A stretch of DNA of 64,000 nt from Geosiphon pyriformis. Taxonomy: Eukaryota; Glomeromycota; Glomeromycetes; Archaeosporales; Geosiphonaceae. A program made the translations under genes and the position numbers. This document shows, one piece after another, positions 35,801 to 46,329 of the stretch. The DNA lies in NCBI GenBank assembly GCA_016748015.1, contig JAAOMT010000675.1, positions 694,314-758,313 on the forward strand, given 5' to 3'. Position 1 is the first letter of the stretch. Each line of letters begins with the position of its first letter. Below the pieces are notes generated by a model, which ran no database searches, was not told the origin of the DNA, and worked only from the letters and a program-made list of their open reading frames with translations.

Positions 35801-37512
35801 TAAACAATTTCTTAGCAGAATTGATAAAAATTTTTTTGGACAATAAGCTCTTCTTAACAAACAATCTTTCAAATGCTTTTCATAGTTCTGGTTATTTTTC
35901 ACTGTTATTGGTCCTTGAAAAGTCCTTGTACTTTAATTCTGTCTGTTCTTTGAGGCATTTTGGGGTTGCTTTTGGTGATTAGCTTTTTGATAAGAAAGAT
36001 AGAGTGTTGGATTGGAAAATTTTTTATCATTAGAAGAGGCTGGATCCATGTGGCTTTGTTTCTTGTTAGTTTATGATTGCATCTAAGCATTTAATAGGTC
36101 TAGGTTCTTCTTTGTCTGGTTTTGTAAAACCCAATTAGTTGTGTAATATAGACATTCTTGGATCTAATAAGTTTTCTGTTGTAAAAAATGGTTTGTATAA
36201 AATTTGGTCTGGTCTTTTTAAAGTGTTTACTGATAAGTCATAAAAAAAAGATGCTGGCTCTGTTGGTGTTACTAGTGGAGCAGCTGCCTATTTTCTGGTT
36301 TTGAATCTGTGTGTTGGTGTTTCAGTTTATGGTCTTGTGTTCTCTACTATGGCCAAGTTACAGGCTGTTGTTTTGTTCTTGAAGTGTGTTTCATCTTCTA
36401 GTATAGTGTTTGTACATCTCGACAGCCAGACTGCTATTGATGCTTGCTTAGCTGAATTGTCTTCTGCTGTGCCTAATTTTTACAACTCATACTGAATTGA
36501 GAAATGTCACATTTTTAATTTAATCAAGAAGAAGAATCTGAATGTGGCTTGAGTTAAGATTAAAGAACATTTGGGGGTCTCTAATAATATGATGGCTAAT
36601 TTGGTGGCAGGTATGGCTGCTTATTCTCTTTTTTTACTATTGGCTGGAGTGTGCAAGCACTTTTTGGTAGCTAAGGACACATTTGTTTTTAATAATGCTC
36701 ACTATTTTATCAGAGATATTTTTCAGTTAGTTTGTTGTGTTCATTGGAAAACTGGTCTTGGTTGCAATGTGATTTTACATGAGCTGGTCAGGTGTGTGAA
36801 CTGGGCTGCTACAACAAAGGTGTGGCATTCTAATTTTCATATGCTTGCTGGGTTTATTAGTCAGAAGTTTTCTAATTTGTACATATATCTAATAAAGACT
36901 GTGCATAGGCAGTTGCTGATGGCAGTTAAAAAAAAGATATATGACAAGTGTTACCCTAGTGTGTTGTGTTTGTTGTACAACAAAGTGGAATTCTCTAATC
37001 ATGTTTTTACTTGTGCTTATAATGTTGGTGTTTGCAATAAGGTCTTGGTTGAAGCTTTTGTGTATTGGTCTCTTTTGTTTGGTAATTCTATTTTGTTTGT
37101 GTTTGTCATTTTGTAGATTCTGTCTTAATGTTTCTTGGATGTTGGATTATATGTTGTAATATGTAAGAGGCTTGTATTGAAAGAGTGGTGTGAAAAGGCT
37201 TATGGTGCTTTCAATGATAGAAAGAAAGTGGATGCTCAGGTTGTTAATTTTGTGAGGTTTGTTGTAGAATTGCATCACATGAAGGCATGATTAGTGAAGT
37301 CTAGTCATAGGGTGGATATAAAGCAGATTGGTCTGGTTCATAACAGTGGAGTAATTTTTGGGCTGTCTTATAGTATGTTCTTAGTGTTGTCTAATAGTGT
37401 GATTAGATTGCTTGGTGTAATTAAGTCTTTTGTAGTTAGCTTTGATTGTCATAAGCTGTGTATTTTTTTTTCTGGTTTGGATGGTGCTGTGCAGATTTAT
37501 ATAAAGGTGTAG
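32818..37512 (+). pseudogene. LINE copy 3 ORF2 (EN, RT, RNase H, broken)
   Basis: Starts MNNLVWK like copy 2. Endonuclease words are TETKL, GKDFNENG (here close to the standard GDFN), TWSNSKR and TIDYIFVS (32,820-33,450). Reverse transcriptase lies at about 34,400-35,350; the catalytic box reads FVNNT, both Asp replaced by Asn. RNase H lies at about 36,220-36,600, with the first Asp kept (VFTDKS). A Cys-His motif follows near 36,960-37,020. More than fifteen stops. This copy and copy 2 together let the ancestral order be read, but neither can work. Confidence 0.82.
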
Positions 37513-37649
37513 TATTGTCTTGTCTGGTTTGAGTGATTAGTTATATGTAGTAAGTACATAAATTATGTTTAGTTTGGATCACTTAGTCTGGTTCTATATA
37601 CTAGATAGCAGTTGGGCTTTGCTTGTTAATTGCATTAATAAAAAAAAAT

Positions 37650-37746
37650 TATTTTAAATTATATATTATATTATATAAATTAAACAAAATATTCTAAAAA
37701 AATAATTTTTAGTACTTAAAAATATAATAATTTAAATATTTATTGG
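37650..37746 (+). mobile_element. LINE copy 4, left piece before A2
   Basis: The last 60 or so bases before the A2 LTR align, at AT-decayed level, with copy 3 around 36,490-36,550 and continue directly into the sequence after A2 at 56,692 (AATTTAAATATTTATTGG, then TTAAAATTAAAGATATTT). So the A2 element sits inside this oldest LINE. The piece follows directly on the A tail of copy 3. Confidence 0.55.
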
Positions 37747-38419
37747 TGTTACTTATAAAAAGAAAACAGATATAGAAAAAATAGTAGACCAATAGGAGAA
37801 TAGTAGTTAACATGTGAGCATATTGCTCAGCAATGTAGAGCAATATCAGAAATTACAGCACATTGCTTAGCAATATGAAGCAATGTCAGAAATTGCAGCA
37901 CATCATTCAACAATGTGGAGCAATGTTAAGAAAATATGGCATATTGCTCAGCAATGTGAGCATTGCTTGAAAAATTATAGCACATTACTTGAGAATGTGA
38001 GTGATCTTATAGAACCCAAATTATGTATATATAGTGGTAGCATTAAAAGTAAAAAAGACAAACTTCTTAGTTTAGATTTCATCTAAGCAATCTTCCAATT
38101 CACAAATATCAATAAATAATTATTCTTCATCTTAAATCTACTTTTTACTATCAACACTTCATGTTGATAGTAATTGATATTTAACCACACTGGAACAATA
38201 GCTTTTGATCACAGCTATTAATGGGATACTAACTTACAATTGCTTTTGTTTATTTTCTTTTATTTTCTTTTATTTTTTTTGTTTTACTAATTGATTGAGG
38301 ATTAAGCACTGAGTTATTGATGTCAAGGATAGCCTGGTAAAAGACTCCAAAAAAAGAGTATAAAATTTATATATATTAATGGATAGCTTACCAGAAGGGC
38401 ATCTCTGATAGATTACTGG
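37747..38419 (+). repeat. A2 5' LTR, first part
   Basis: Matches the 3' LTR of A2 (55,799 onward) from TGTTACT through GATTACYGG. The U3 part has about four and a half degenerate copies of a 40-bp unit (CACATTGCTYAGCAATRT...) at 37,818-38,005. A TATATATAG box lies near 38,025, ahead of the probable transcription start. The LTR stops abruptly at 38,419, where A1 begins, and resumes at 47,197. Confidence 0.9.
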
Positions 38420-39286
38420 TGTTACAGATGATTATTTCTGCTGTTGAATTAAATCACAAACCCGTAACTTGGTGCTCAAAGCTAATTGCAGTTGATAGTA
38501 ATCTGAAGGTTTTGTATCTAAAGGTTTTTGGTTGAGTCTTTTGTATAACAAACAGAGATTCAATAGTGTCGATAGTAGATGTATTTTTCCAAGAGTTTTT
38601 CCAATTTCTTTCTTAGCATGGTGGCTGGATTTAGTTTGGCAGTTGTGCCCTTTTAGTAAGCTATCCAATAATATATAAAATCCTACCCTTATTTCTGGGT
38701 CTTTTACCAGGCTATCCTTGACATCAATAACTTAGCGATTAATCTTTAATCAATTAGTATACAACAACAAATCAAAATAAAATAAAGAAAAAGAAATAAA
38801 AGAAAATAAAGAAAGAAAAGAAATAAGCCAAGGCAATTTGCAGATTAGTATCCTGTCAATAGCCGTAATCAAGAGCTATTGTTCCAGCATGGTCAAGTAT
38901 CAATTACTATCAACATGAAGGGTTGATAGTGGGAAAGTGAATGGAGATATGAAATAATTATTTATTTGATAAATGTGTTTCTAGGCTAAGAATTCTGTGG
39001 TATCGATTCTTTTTCTTCTGTTTCTAACACTACTGCTATATATACATAATTGAGATTCCTCAATTCCTCAATTCTTCATGACAGGAATCCTGGAATTCCT
39101 GGAATTCTGCGATTCTTTTGAGAGGAATCCTGGAATTCTGGAATCCTGTAATTCCTCGTTGGGAATTCTGAAATTCCTGGAATTCTGCAATTCCTGAGAG
39201 GAATCCTGGAATTCCACATTTACTACACTTACTTCTGATTGGCTAATAAATATGCTAATATATTTCCTATATTTCTATAAATAACA
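38420..39286 (-). repeat. A1 3' LTR
   Basis: 867 bp, the same length as the partner at 46330-47196, ending TGTTA...TAACA. U5 side at 38,420. The U3 side (39,050-39,230) is an array of TTCCTGGAATTC-like palindromic words. TATATATAC lies near 39,035, on the other strand a TATA box. Differences from the partner are transitions in the part I compared. Confidence 0.92.
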
Positions 39287-39306
39287 TTATTTCCTCTTTT
39301 TTAATA
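39287..39306 (-). other. A1 polypurine tract
   Basis: The minus strand reads AAAAAAGAGGAAATAA directly before the 3' LTR, matching the tract of A2 (AAAAAAGAGGAGATAG). It is the usual plus-strand primer of LTR elements. Confidence 0.75.
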
Positions 39307-39690
39307 TTGAGCTCTGTCAAAATCTAACTCATGTAATTTCCCCTCTTGAAGTATTTCCTGGATTTTGTTTTCGAGAATTATTTGTGTTATTTGGGTCTGT
39401 AATTCTTCAAATTGAGCATTGGTGATTTTTCCCAATTAATTACTAGTCACCATATCCATTGCTCTGTTGAGCAATATTTCTGGTTTATTCTGAAATGCTG
39501 TGTGTATTTGGTATATGGCTTGGGCTTATGTGGATAAGTTGTTCTTTCCCACAAAATGTTTTAATTGTTGTAGTATTCTTTTGTCGAATAATCGCTTTGT
39601 TTTATCTGTATATAGATTCTGGATATTTATGTGTTGTTCCACTTTAATTGGTTTTAATGGTTTACTGGGTCTTGTTCCTCTTCTTTGCTA
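39307..39690 (-). pseudogene. A1 extra 3' ORF, C-terminal remnant
   Basis: The minus strand keeps only the C-terminal half of the ORF that follows integrase in A2: INIQNLYTDKTKRLFD here, LNIQELYINKSKKIFN in A2, both running to FDRAQY just before the polypurine tract. The N-terminal half was lost with the integrase core. No known domain recognised. Confidence 0.6.
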
Positions 39691-40110
39691 ACAAGCATCA
39701 TAATTTTGAACATATTGAATGATGTCTGGGTACATTGATGGCCAATAGTATCTTTTTCTAGTTTTTTTCATGGTTACTTCTTTGTGAAAATGCCCTGCTG
39801 TTGGATTTGAGTGCATATTGAATAATATTGTCTCTTTTTCTGGCTCTGTAATTACTCTGGTTGGTTGATCTGGATCTCTTCTATTTTTCCGATAAAGTAT
39901 ATTTTGGTGAGTGATAAAATATTTTGATTGTTGTTTGATACTCCTTCGTTCCATATGAGATAAATTCTTCTTGAACTGTTGAGTATTTAGATAATGTTGT
40001 AATTGTTGATATTTTTGTATGTTCATCTTTTGTTGTATTTTTCCATTGGTATTGTTCTGGTTTTATTATATTTTTGGGTTGAAATGTTCTTAGATTTGTC
40101 TTATTCACAA
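39690..40110 (-). pseudogene. A1 integrase remnant, core deleted
   Basis: Zinc-finger part of integrase is present: HFHKE near 39,780, then YDAC with QRR, matching the HHCC domain of A2 at 53,930-54,060. After RPSKPLKPIKVEQ the sequence jumps to the middle of the downstream ORF. Compared with A2 this removes the span equivalent to about 54,110-55,460, including all three catalytic acidic residues. A1 could not have integrated with its own enzyme in this form. Confidence 0.75.
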
Positions 40111-41480
40111 TAAACCGTCAGCATTTCCGTTGTCTTTTCTCTTTTTGTAATGTATGGTATAATTGTATGATGTGAGTGTCATTTTCCATCTTGACTGTCT
40201 TCCATTTCCAAATTCTTGTTTTTGGAGTGATGTTAATCCCTTGTGATCTGTGTATACTTCAAACTTTTGGCTCAAGTATTTTTTCTATTTCATGACAGCC
40301 CAGTATATTGCTAAGTGTTCTTGTTCCGGTGTTCCATAGTTCTTTTTGGCTGGTGTTAAACCTCTGCTGGCATATGCTACTGGATGTTCTCTTCTATCCG
40401 GTCCTCTCTGAGATAATACTGCTCCCAATGCTTGGCCAGATGCATCAATAGTGATAATGAATGGTTTGCTGTAATCTGGATAGATCAGCACTGGAGCTTG
40501 GATGAGCTTTTTCCTCAGAATATCAAAAGCTTCTTGTTGACTTTCTATCCATTCATATTTTGTATTTTTGTTTTGTAGTTGATTGAGTGGCTGCGCTATC
40601 TTGGAAAAGTTCTAGATAAAACGATGATAGTAGCTGGCAAATCCTAAGAATGATTTCAGTTCTGTTATATTGGTCGGTATTGGAAAGTTCTTTACTATCT
40701 CTATTTTCTCTGGATCCGTTTTGATGCCGTCTTTGCTGACTATGTGTCCCAAGAATTTGAGTTTTGTCTTGCCAAAGAAGCACTTTGTTGCATTTAACTT
40801 TAGTCCCACTCTTCTTAGTCTTTTGAACACTTGTTGAAGATGATGAAGATGATTATCAAATGTTTTTGAGAATACATTGGTGTTGTCCAAGTATACAACT
40901 ACTGATTTCCACAATAAGCCAGTATAAACAATTTCCATTAGTCATTGGAAAGTCACTGGGGCATTGGTTAAGCCGAATGATATTACTTCAAATTCGAAAT
41001 TCCCTTCTCTAGTAGTAAATGCCATCTTCTCTTTGTCAGCTGGATTCATGACTACTTGCCAGTAACTACTGTCCAAATCTAATGTGGAGAATCATTTGTT
41101 CCTACCGAAAGCATCGAATAATTCCTGTATTCGTGGAGTTGGATAATTGTCTCCACGAGTTACCCCATTGAGTTTCCTGTAGTCTACACAAAACCAGATT
41201 TTTCTATTTTTCTTACGGATGAGTACCACTGGTGATGACCATGGACTCATTGATGGTTGAATTAGCCTGTTGTCAAGCATTCTGTTTATCTCTTGACAAA
41301 TAATCTCGTGGCTGGCTGGTGGCACTCTGTATGCTTTTTGTTTGATTGGCATTGCATCTCCAGTCTTAATCTGATGTTGGATGATGTCAGTTCAGCCAAA
41401 CTCATTTTCACTGGCAAAGATGTCATTGAAATTGTTGAGTAACATCTTGAGCTGCATACATTGGAGTGGATCTAAGTTTC
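40110..41480 (-). pseudogene. A1 reverse transcriptase and RNase H
   Basis: Minus strand. RT words: PWSSPVVLIRKKN, CVDYRKLN, PTPRIQELFDAF, STLDLDSSYWQV, KCFFGKTKLKFLGHIVS. The catalytic box is VVYLDNT with the second Asp (40,882-40,884) changed to Asn; A2 keeps YLDD. RNase H: FIITIDASGQALGAVLSQ, HPVAYASRGLTPAKKNYGTPEQE, YTDHKGL. Stops at several sites (for example TGG to TAG) break the frame. This is the Ty3/gypsy-type polymerase that copies the element RNA. Confidence 0.85.
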
Positions 41481-41489
41481 CCATGTTCA

Positions 41490-42540
41490 TTTGTTTCATC
41501 CATAGATTGTTTGTGATGTGATGTCAACATATCCACAAAGTTGTAAAAAGTCTGGAATGGGGTTTGGTGGTTGGTCTTCTATTTCTGTAGTTAAATATCT
41601 GATGGTGGTTCCTTCTGGTATGTTGATGACATTGCCATTGTTGTTGTAGATGGGAATTTTTATGCTGCTATAGCTTTTGGCTATGTGGAGATTGATCAAC
41701 CCAATCTCTTCTAATTCACAAAGGGTTGCTTTCGCTTCAAAAATCTGTTCTTGCTCTTTTTCCTTCCTTTTTATTGCTAACATGTACTGACTATATAGTG
41801 GAATGGAAATAGCTTGACCAGTTGAGATAATTTCTCTTTGGCCAACAATTTCTTCCTCTGCCATGTTAACTGGTACATCTATTCTACCTGTGGATCCGAA
41901 TCCCTGTATTTCTCTTGCCATTATTCTTAATTTCTCTCTCTTTCTCACTGATACTAACTGAGCTATTCTAACCAGAGGCAGGAATATTGCCTGTGCTATC
42001 TTTTCATTGGGTTCTATTACATAGGCCTTTTCTGAGTCATTTTATAGCATAGCAATGATATTTCCTACATATCCCGCATTAATTATTCCTCCTTTTATAT
42101 TGATCCCTTTTTTTGCTAAACTACTCCTAGATGCTAATTGAACCATTGTTGTTGCTGGAATCTCTAGTGCTATTTTCAGATCAATGCAGATGCGTGAATG
42201 CAGTTCTAATTTGATGGCATCTTTTTCTGGATATCTTAGATCAAACCCTGCATTAGTATTATGCACATGTTCTGGCATAATACCTTCCTCATTGTCACTA
42301 TACCATTTTAACTCTTGTTCCTTGGAAAGATCTGGTAGTGCAATGTATTGTTTATAGTTTAAATCAGAGTTTATATCTGAGTTGGAATCATTGTCATTGT
42401 CATTGCCATTTTGAACAGAGCTTGAACCATTGTTGTCATCGTTATTGTCAGGGTTTGAATCTTGATTGATTGGCGATTCTGATTCTGATGTGCAGCTGCT
42501 GATTGGTTCTTCCTCTTCTGGGATCATGTAGATCATGCGT
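41490..42540 (-). pseudogene. A1 dUTPase domain and spacer
   Basis: The minus strand carries the five trimeric dUTPase motifs in order: NAGFDLRYP (motif 1, Asp to Asn), ASRSSLAKKGI (2), GIINAGYVGN (3, Asp to Asn at the catalytic position), EKIAQAIFLPL (4) and REIQGFGSTGR (5). About 130 codons follow with no known domain (ending LCGYVDITSQTIYG) before RT. dUTPase removes dUTP so that reverse transcription does not insert uracil. A Ser/Asn/Asp-rich low-complexity stretch (42,360-42,480) precedes it. Confidence 0.85.
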
Positions 42541-43200
42541 GGTGGTGGATTGTAAATAAGGTCACACTCATCACAATATTAGAAGTTACAGAGAATTAGG
42601 CAGTATTGACATAGTCGAGCATTCAACTGTTCTAACCGTTGTTCTTGTTCTTCCCTTGTGGGTGCTAATTCTTGGTAGTGTTCATGGAATTGTTCCAGAT
42701 CCAAGAGGTTTATGATGGGTTCTGCGTCCCAGTCAAGCTCTAAAGGTTCTGGGGGGTTGTTTTTGATCGTTTTTATCTTTTCTGGTGTCGCTCCTTTGAT
42801 TTTGACAAGTGCCATTTGCCAAAATTTGTCATCGTCATGTGGGCAACTGTCCAGTTACTGTACGGCTCTTTGCCAGGCTGCTTCCATTGGGGTTCCTTTT
42901 CTTACCCAGTCACTTATTAGAATCGTGTATTGACACAATATGTTACATGTTCCTTTACGTCCTGGGATGTCATTCCACATCCCTTCATCTAGCAGGGTCT
43001 CCCCACAAGTGAGACAAGGTTGGTTATCCCATTTTCCTTGCCTTTTTGGTCATCCAAAGTGTTCGAGTAAGTATAGACAACAGTAAAATTTTGTTGCGGT
43101 ATGGTATTCCTCATCATCACCACAGCATGTGCCCATTGATGACAATTTCTTGCCATAATTGACACATATAAGCTTAGGTTGAAGATAGGTAGATTGTTGT
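42540..43200 (-). pseudogene. A1 Cys-rich (CxxC) module
   Basis: The minus strand between protease and dUTPase has paired Cys motifs, better kept in A2 and B (CVNCDKK, CCSDN, CHTC, CLACEE, then CDYC and CNKC). Here some are lost (CVNYGKK). A helical stretch (EQFHEHYQELAPTREEQEQR) and an acidic region separate the first group from the last. The layout suggests a zinc-binding fold, but I do not recognise a named family. Confidence 0.7.
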
Positions 43201-43449
43201 GGAATAGTGTAGGTATTATTATAAGTGATGATGGTTTGGGTGGTCTCTTCTTCTTTCCCTTTTCCTTTATTTTCTTTGTCCTCTTCCCATTCCCAACTTG
43301 AAGTTAGTTCGCTCTCATCATTGTCAGTCCATGTCAGGTCATTAGTCTCCCAGATAAGTTCTTCCTTTTGTTTCTTTTTTCCCTTGTTGTTGTTGTCCCA
43401 GAAGAGTATTGGTGGCAATTCATTGTGCTCTTTGTCAGCCCATAATACT

Positions 43450-44250
43450 TGGTAGGCTTCCCAAGTAGGCTTCGGTTTCTTCTTATTGAAGTCAATTAGT
43501 GGTGCCATGGTGCTGGTAGCCTTGAAGTGGTCACATGTTGCTAGTACTCGTGTGTGTCTTCCATTCTGGCTGAGTATTAACTCTTGGGTCATCCAATCAA
43601 GCACGGCATTGGTTTTGGACAACCAGTCATTACCAACTAAGACTTGGTATTGGGTGGCATTCATTACTAAAACTTTAATGGGTACTATGATGCCATTAAT
43701 TTCTATAGGAAAATCATCTATCTCGCCAATAGGTGTTTTGGTGGCACCATTGGCAGTGATGATTCTAGCACTGGCAGCTCAATTAACTCGGCAACCTAAT
43801 TAATCCATGAGCTGTTTTGTGATTATGCTGCCAGCTGATCCACTATCTAGGATGAGTTTGATGGGGTGACCATCAACTCTGGTATTCGTGTACATTGCTG
43901 TTATGGGTTTTTCTTCGAGGACGGCTCCACTGAATAATGGTATCAGTGTGTTTTCTTTGAGTTCGAAAGGAAAGATGGCTGTTAGGGATTTGTCGCTAGA
44001 GATGATTGCTGGTGGAATTGTGTTGGTAGGTATGTGTTGATTGAATTCTGTATTGTTGGATGTGGCATCTTTTGGAGTAATCAGGAGACTTAAATAATGT
44101 TGGGAATTTGGGTTTTGGACACGACTGGTATCCAAATTCCAGGTGTGTGATCTTAATAGTGTGTTTAGCGAACTGGGGATCAGTTGGTGAACAACCATCG
44201 CCGATCTCCAGTTTTGAGTGACTCTGGATCGAGAGTGGTCTGATGTCATT
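43450..44250 (-). pseudogene. A1 aspartic protease
   Basis: Minus strand: LILDSGSAGSIIT with catalytic Asp codon at 43,845-43,847 and the flap/second part ANGATKTPIGEIDDF and VLVGNDWL, the usual pepsin-like retroelement protease order. A stop sits near 43,798. The enzyme would cut the Gag-Pol polyprotein. Confidence 0.85.
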
Positions 44251-44479
44251 TGAGCTGGGTTCTGGGTTGGTGTTTGAATTGGTTGGGGTTAATAGATGAT
44301 TTGTGGCTGCAGTTGATATATTACTTGTGACTGCGGCTAATGAATCAGAGGTTGATATACTGGCAGTTGATAGATTGGTTGCTGCATCATGGGCAGGTAA
44401 TTATTTTGATATTGGTCTTGACTCTGATTTGGATAATGATTCGGAGTTTGGAACCGGCGATCGGAGTTTTGATATTAAT

Positions 44480-46270
44480 TTTCTGATTGTTGGTTATTTA
44501 AATGCTGGTAACAGTCAATTTGGATATGTCCTTGTTTACTACAATAGTGGCAAATACGTGTTTCCTGTTGCCACTGTTAATTGGTCGATGAAGATGGACA
44601 TAGTTGATTTTAACCACGATTAGAATTTCCTTGATTATTACGTCGTTGTGGAGACTGATAAATGGCGTGATTGTCAGTTAAGTATCCTTCCAATCTCTTA
44701 TTAATTGATTCACTGAACTTCTCCAATTTGGAATCCAATTCAGATGATCCATTCATTACTAGATTAACGGCTTGGGTGTGGTTAGTCTCTGATTCGGTGG
44801 ATTCAAAATCTCTGGTGCATGTAACTGTGTCTTAAAGAGTACCTGGATGCAATAGACATACATGTTGCAAGATGCTGCTGCACAGGCCACGGATAAACTA
44901 ATTGAGTATCTGTGGTGCTGTGAAATAGTTGGTGTCAATTGCTTGAATTAGGTTTCGATGAAAGCATTCTAGGTAAGTGGTGACGGCTTTAGTTTTTCCT
45001 TGTTTTATGGTGGTGAATGCATTAACTAGGCGATTAATGCTGTTATTGTTGCTAAAGTAGCTTAGAAATTCTGCTTTGAAGGCATTAAAATCTTGTGGTT
45101 TATTAACCAAGCTCTGATACCATGAATTGGCAGTATCCTTGAGAAAGTAGGGAATGGCTTGCATTGCTCAGGCGTCATTCCATCCGTTGGCTGCAATGGC
45201 CTTTTCTACATCATTCAGCCATATTTGAGTGTTATTTTCTTCACCCATAAAGTTGTCAAGTTTTGCGATTGGTGCATAGGCCATTGGATCTAAGTTAGGT
45301 GGTTGTGGTGGCTGTTGAAGCAGTTGTTGTTGTCCTGGCTGTTGGGGTGGTAGCTGAAGTGGCTGCTGTATGGGTTCGGCTATGGGATTAATCAGCGGTT
45401 GATCGATGATGATTACCGGAGATAAGTTTTGCTGATTAATTAATTTGGGGTTTTGATTTCTTTGATTTGGCGGCATTCGAATATTCGGAGTTTTGATTTC
45501 CGGATTTTCTAACTGTTGCTGAGTTTGAATGTTCGAGGTTTCAACTTCCAGATTTTCAGTGATCGGGTGCTGGTAAGTGAATTCTTGATCCTCTGATTTT
45601 TCTTCCTCTTTTTTTGATTCTGCTGCTTCCCATGGATCAGAGATTCCAAAATCTGGTGGAAGTGGTGGTGATCGAAATCCTAATGGGGTTGATGATTGCA
45701 AATTAAATCCCTCAAAGTATTTGCCATATGGTCCTAACAATTCTGTTTTTCTTTGTCTACTTTGGAATGGGAATCGTCCAAATGCTGATGTCGCAGTTGA
45801 TGGGAACGCGTCTGTTGATGATATGTTGATGGCGCTTCCAGGTGTATAGTGGTAAGATGGGTTGCTTGGAAATTCAACTTTGTTTTTCTTCCAAGCAGGT
45901 GACTGTATTTTTCTGGGTGTTACTGCTGGTGTTTGTAATTTTCCCTTGCCTTTACTAGCATATGTAATTGGATATCTTTGTTGAGTGTGATGTTCAATTT
46001 CTTTATTGATCTCAGTGATGATGGATGCGAAATTATGATTTGTTGGTAGGTTGTGTTTTGAATTAATCCCTTATAGAAAGTTTCTCTTGTTGATTCAGTA
46101 TTCACTGGTGTTCTTAATAAAGAAAAAATCTTTTTATTGACATAGAAATTGAAGACTAATTCGGTGGATATATAATTGTAGTTTAATCCCAAGTATTGAC
46201 AATAGTGTTGAAATAAGGATTTTGCAAATCCTAAATGATTTGCTCCTATGTTTTCTGATTTTGCCACTTT
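44480..46270 (-). pseudogene. A1 gag with CCHC knuckle
   Basis: The N-terminal part (46,267-45,920) begins MAKSENIGANHLGFAKSLF. A Pro/Gln-rich linker follows (45,300-45,500), then the capsid region (IWLNDVEKAIAANGW, WYQSLVNKPQDFNAFKAEFL, about 44,900-45,240), then a CCHC knuckle CHYCSKQGHIQIDC at 44,511-44,552. Stops and a frameshift divide it. In A2 and B the same parts are recognisable in the same order. Confidence 0.8.
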
Positions 46271-46309
46271 TGGTTTGGTGTTGTTGGTGCTGGTTCTCTG
46301 TAGGATTAT

Positions 46310-46329
46310 ACCTTACAGAGAGCACCAAA
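46310..46329 (-). other. A1 primer-binding site
   Basis: Directly after the 5' LTR the minus strand reads TTTGGTGCTCTCTG. The TGG start would pair with a tRNA CCA end. Family B has the same TTTGGTGCTCTC after its LTR; A2 has it decayed (TTTGGTATTTCC). Which tRNA it pairs with is not known from the sequence. Confidence 0.65.

Larger units (their letters stand above)
30900..37640 (+). mobile_element. LINE copy 3, plus strand, decayed
   Basis: Same family as copy 2 and collinear with it: ORF1 (about 30.95-32.82 kb), ORF2 (32,818-37,510), then a 3' tail ending in an A run near 37,640. The 5' limit is approximate; alignment of the ORF1 leader (for example NSGIIGGII against KSAFHGPAGG) suggests about 30,900. 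It has many in-frame stops, mostly TAG/TAA where copy 2 has TGG, CAG or AAG. It is T-rich on the coding strand and its tail abuts the fragment of an older LINE. Confidence 0.85.

Noticed and set aside
37818-38005. 40-bp repeats as a CRISPR array
   Set aside because: Units are contiguous without spacers and recur in the 3' LTR of the same element.
39050-39230. Array of GAATTC-like palindromes as a CRISPR array or heat-shock element cluster
   Set aside because: Eukaryotic LTR U3, no constant repeat with unique spacers; TTC-N3-GAA spacing differs from TTC-N2-GAA of heat-shock elements.
44303-44623. 106-codon plus-strand frame in A1
   Set aside because: Antisense shadow of the gag CCHC region.
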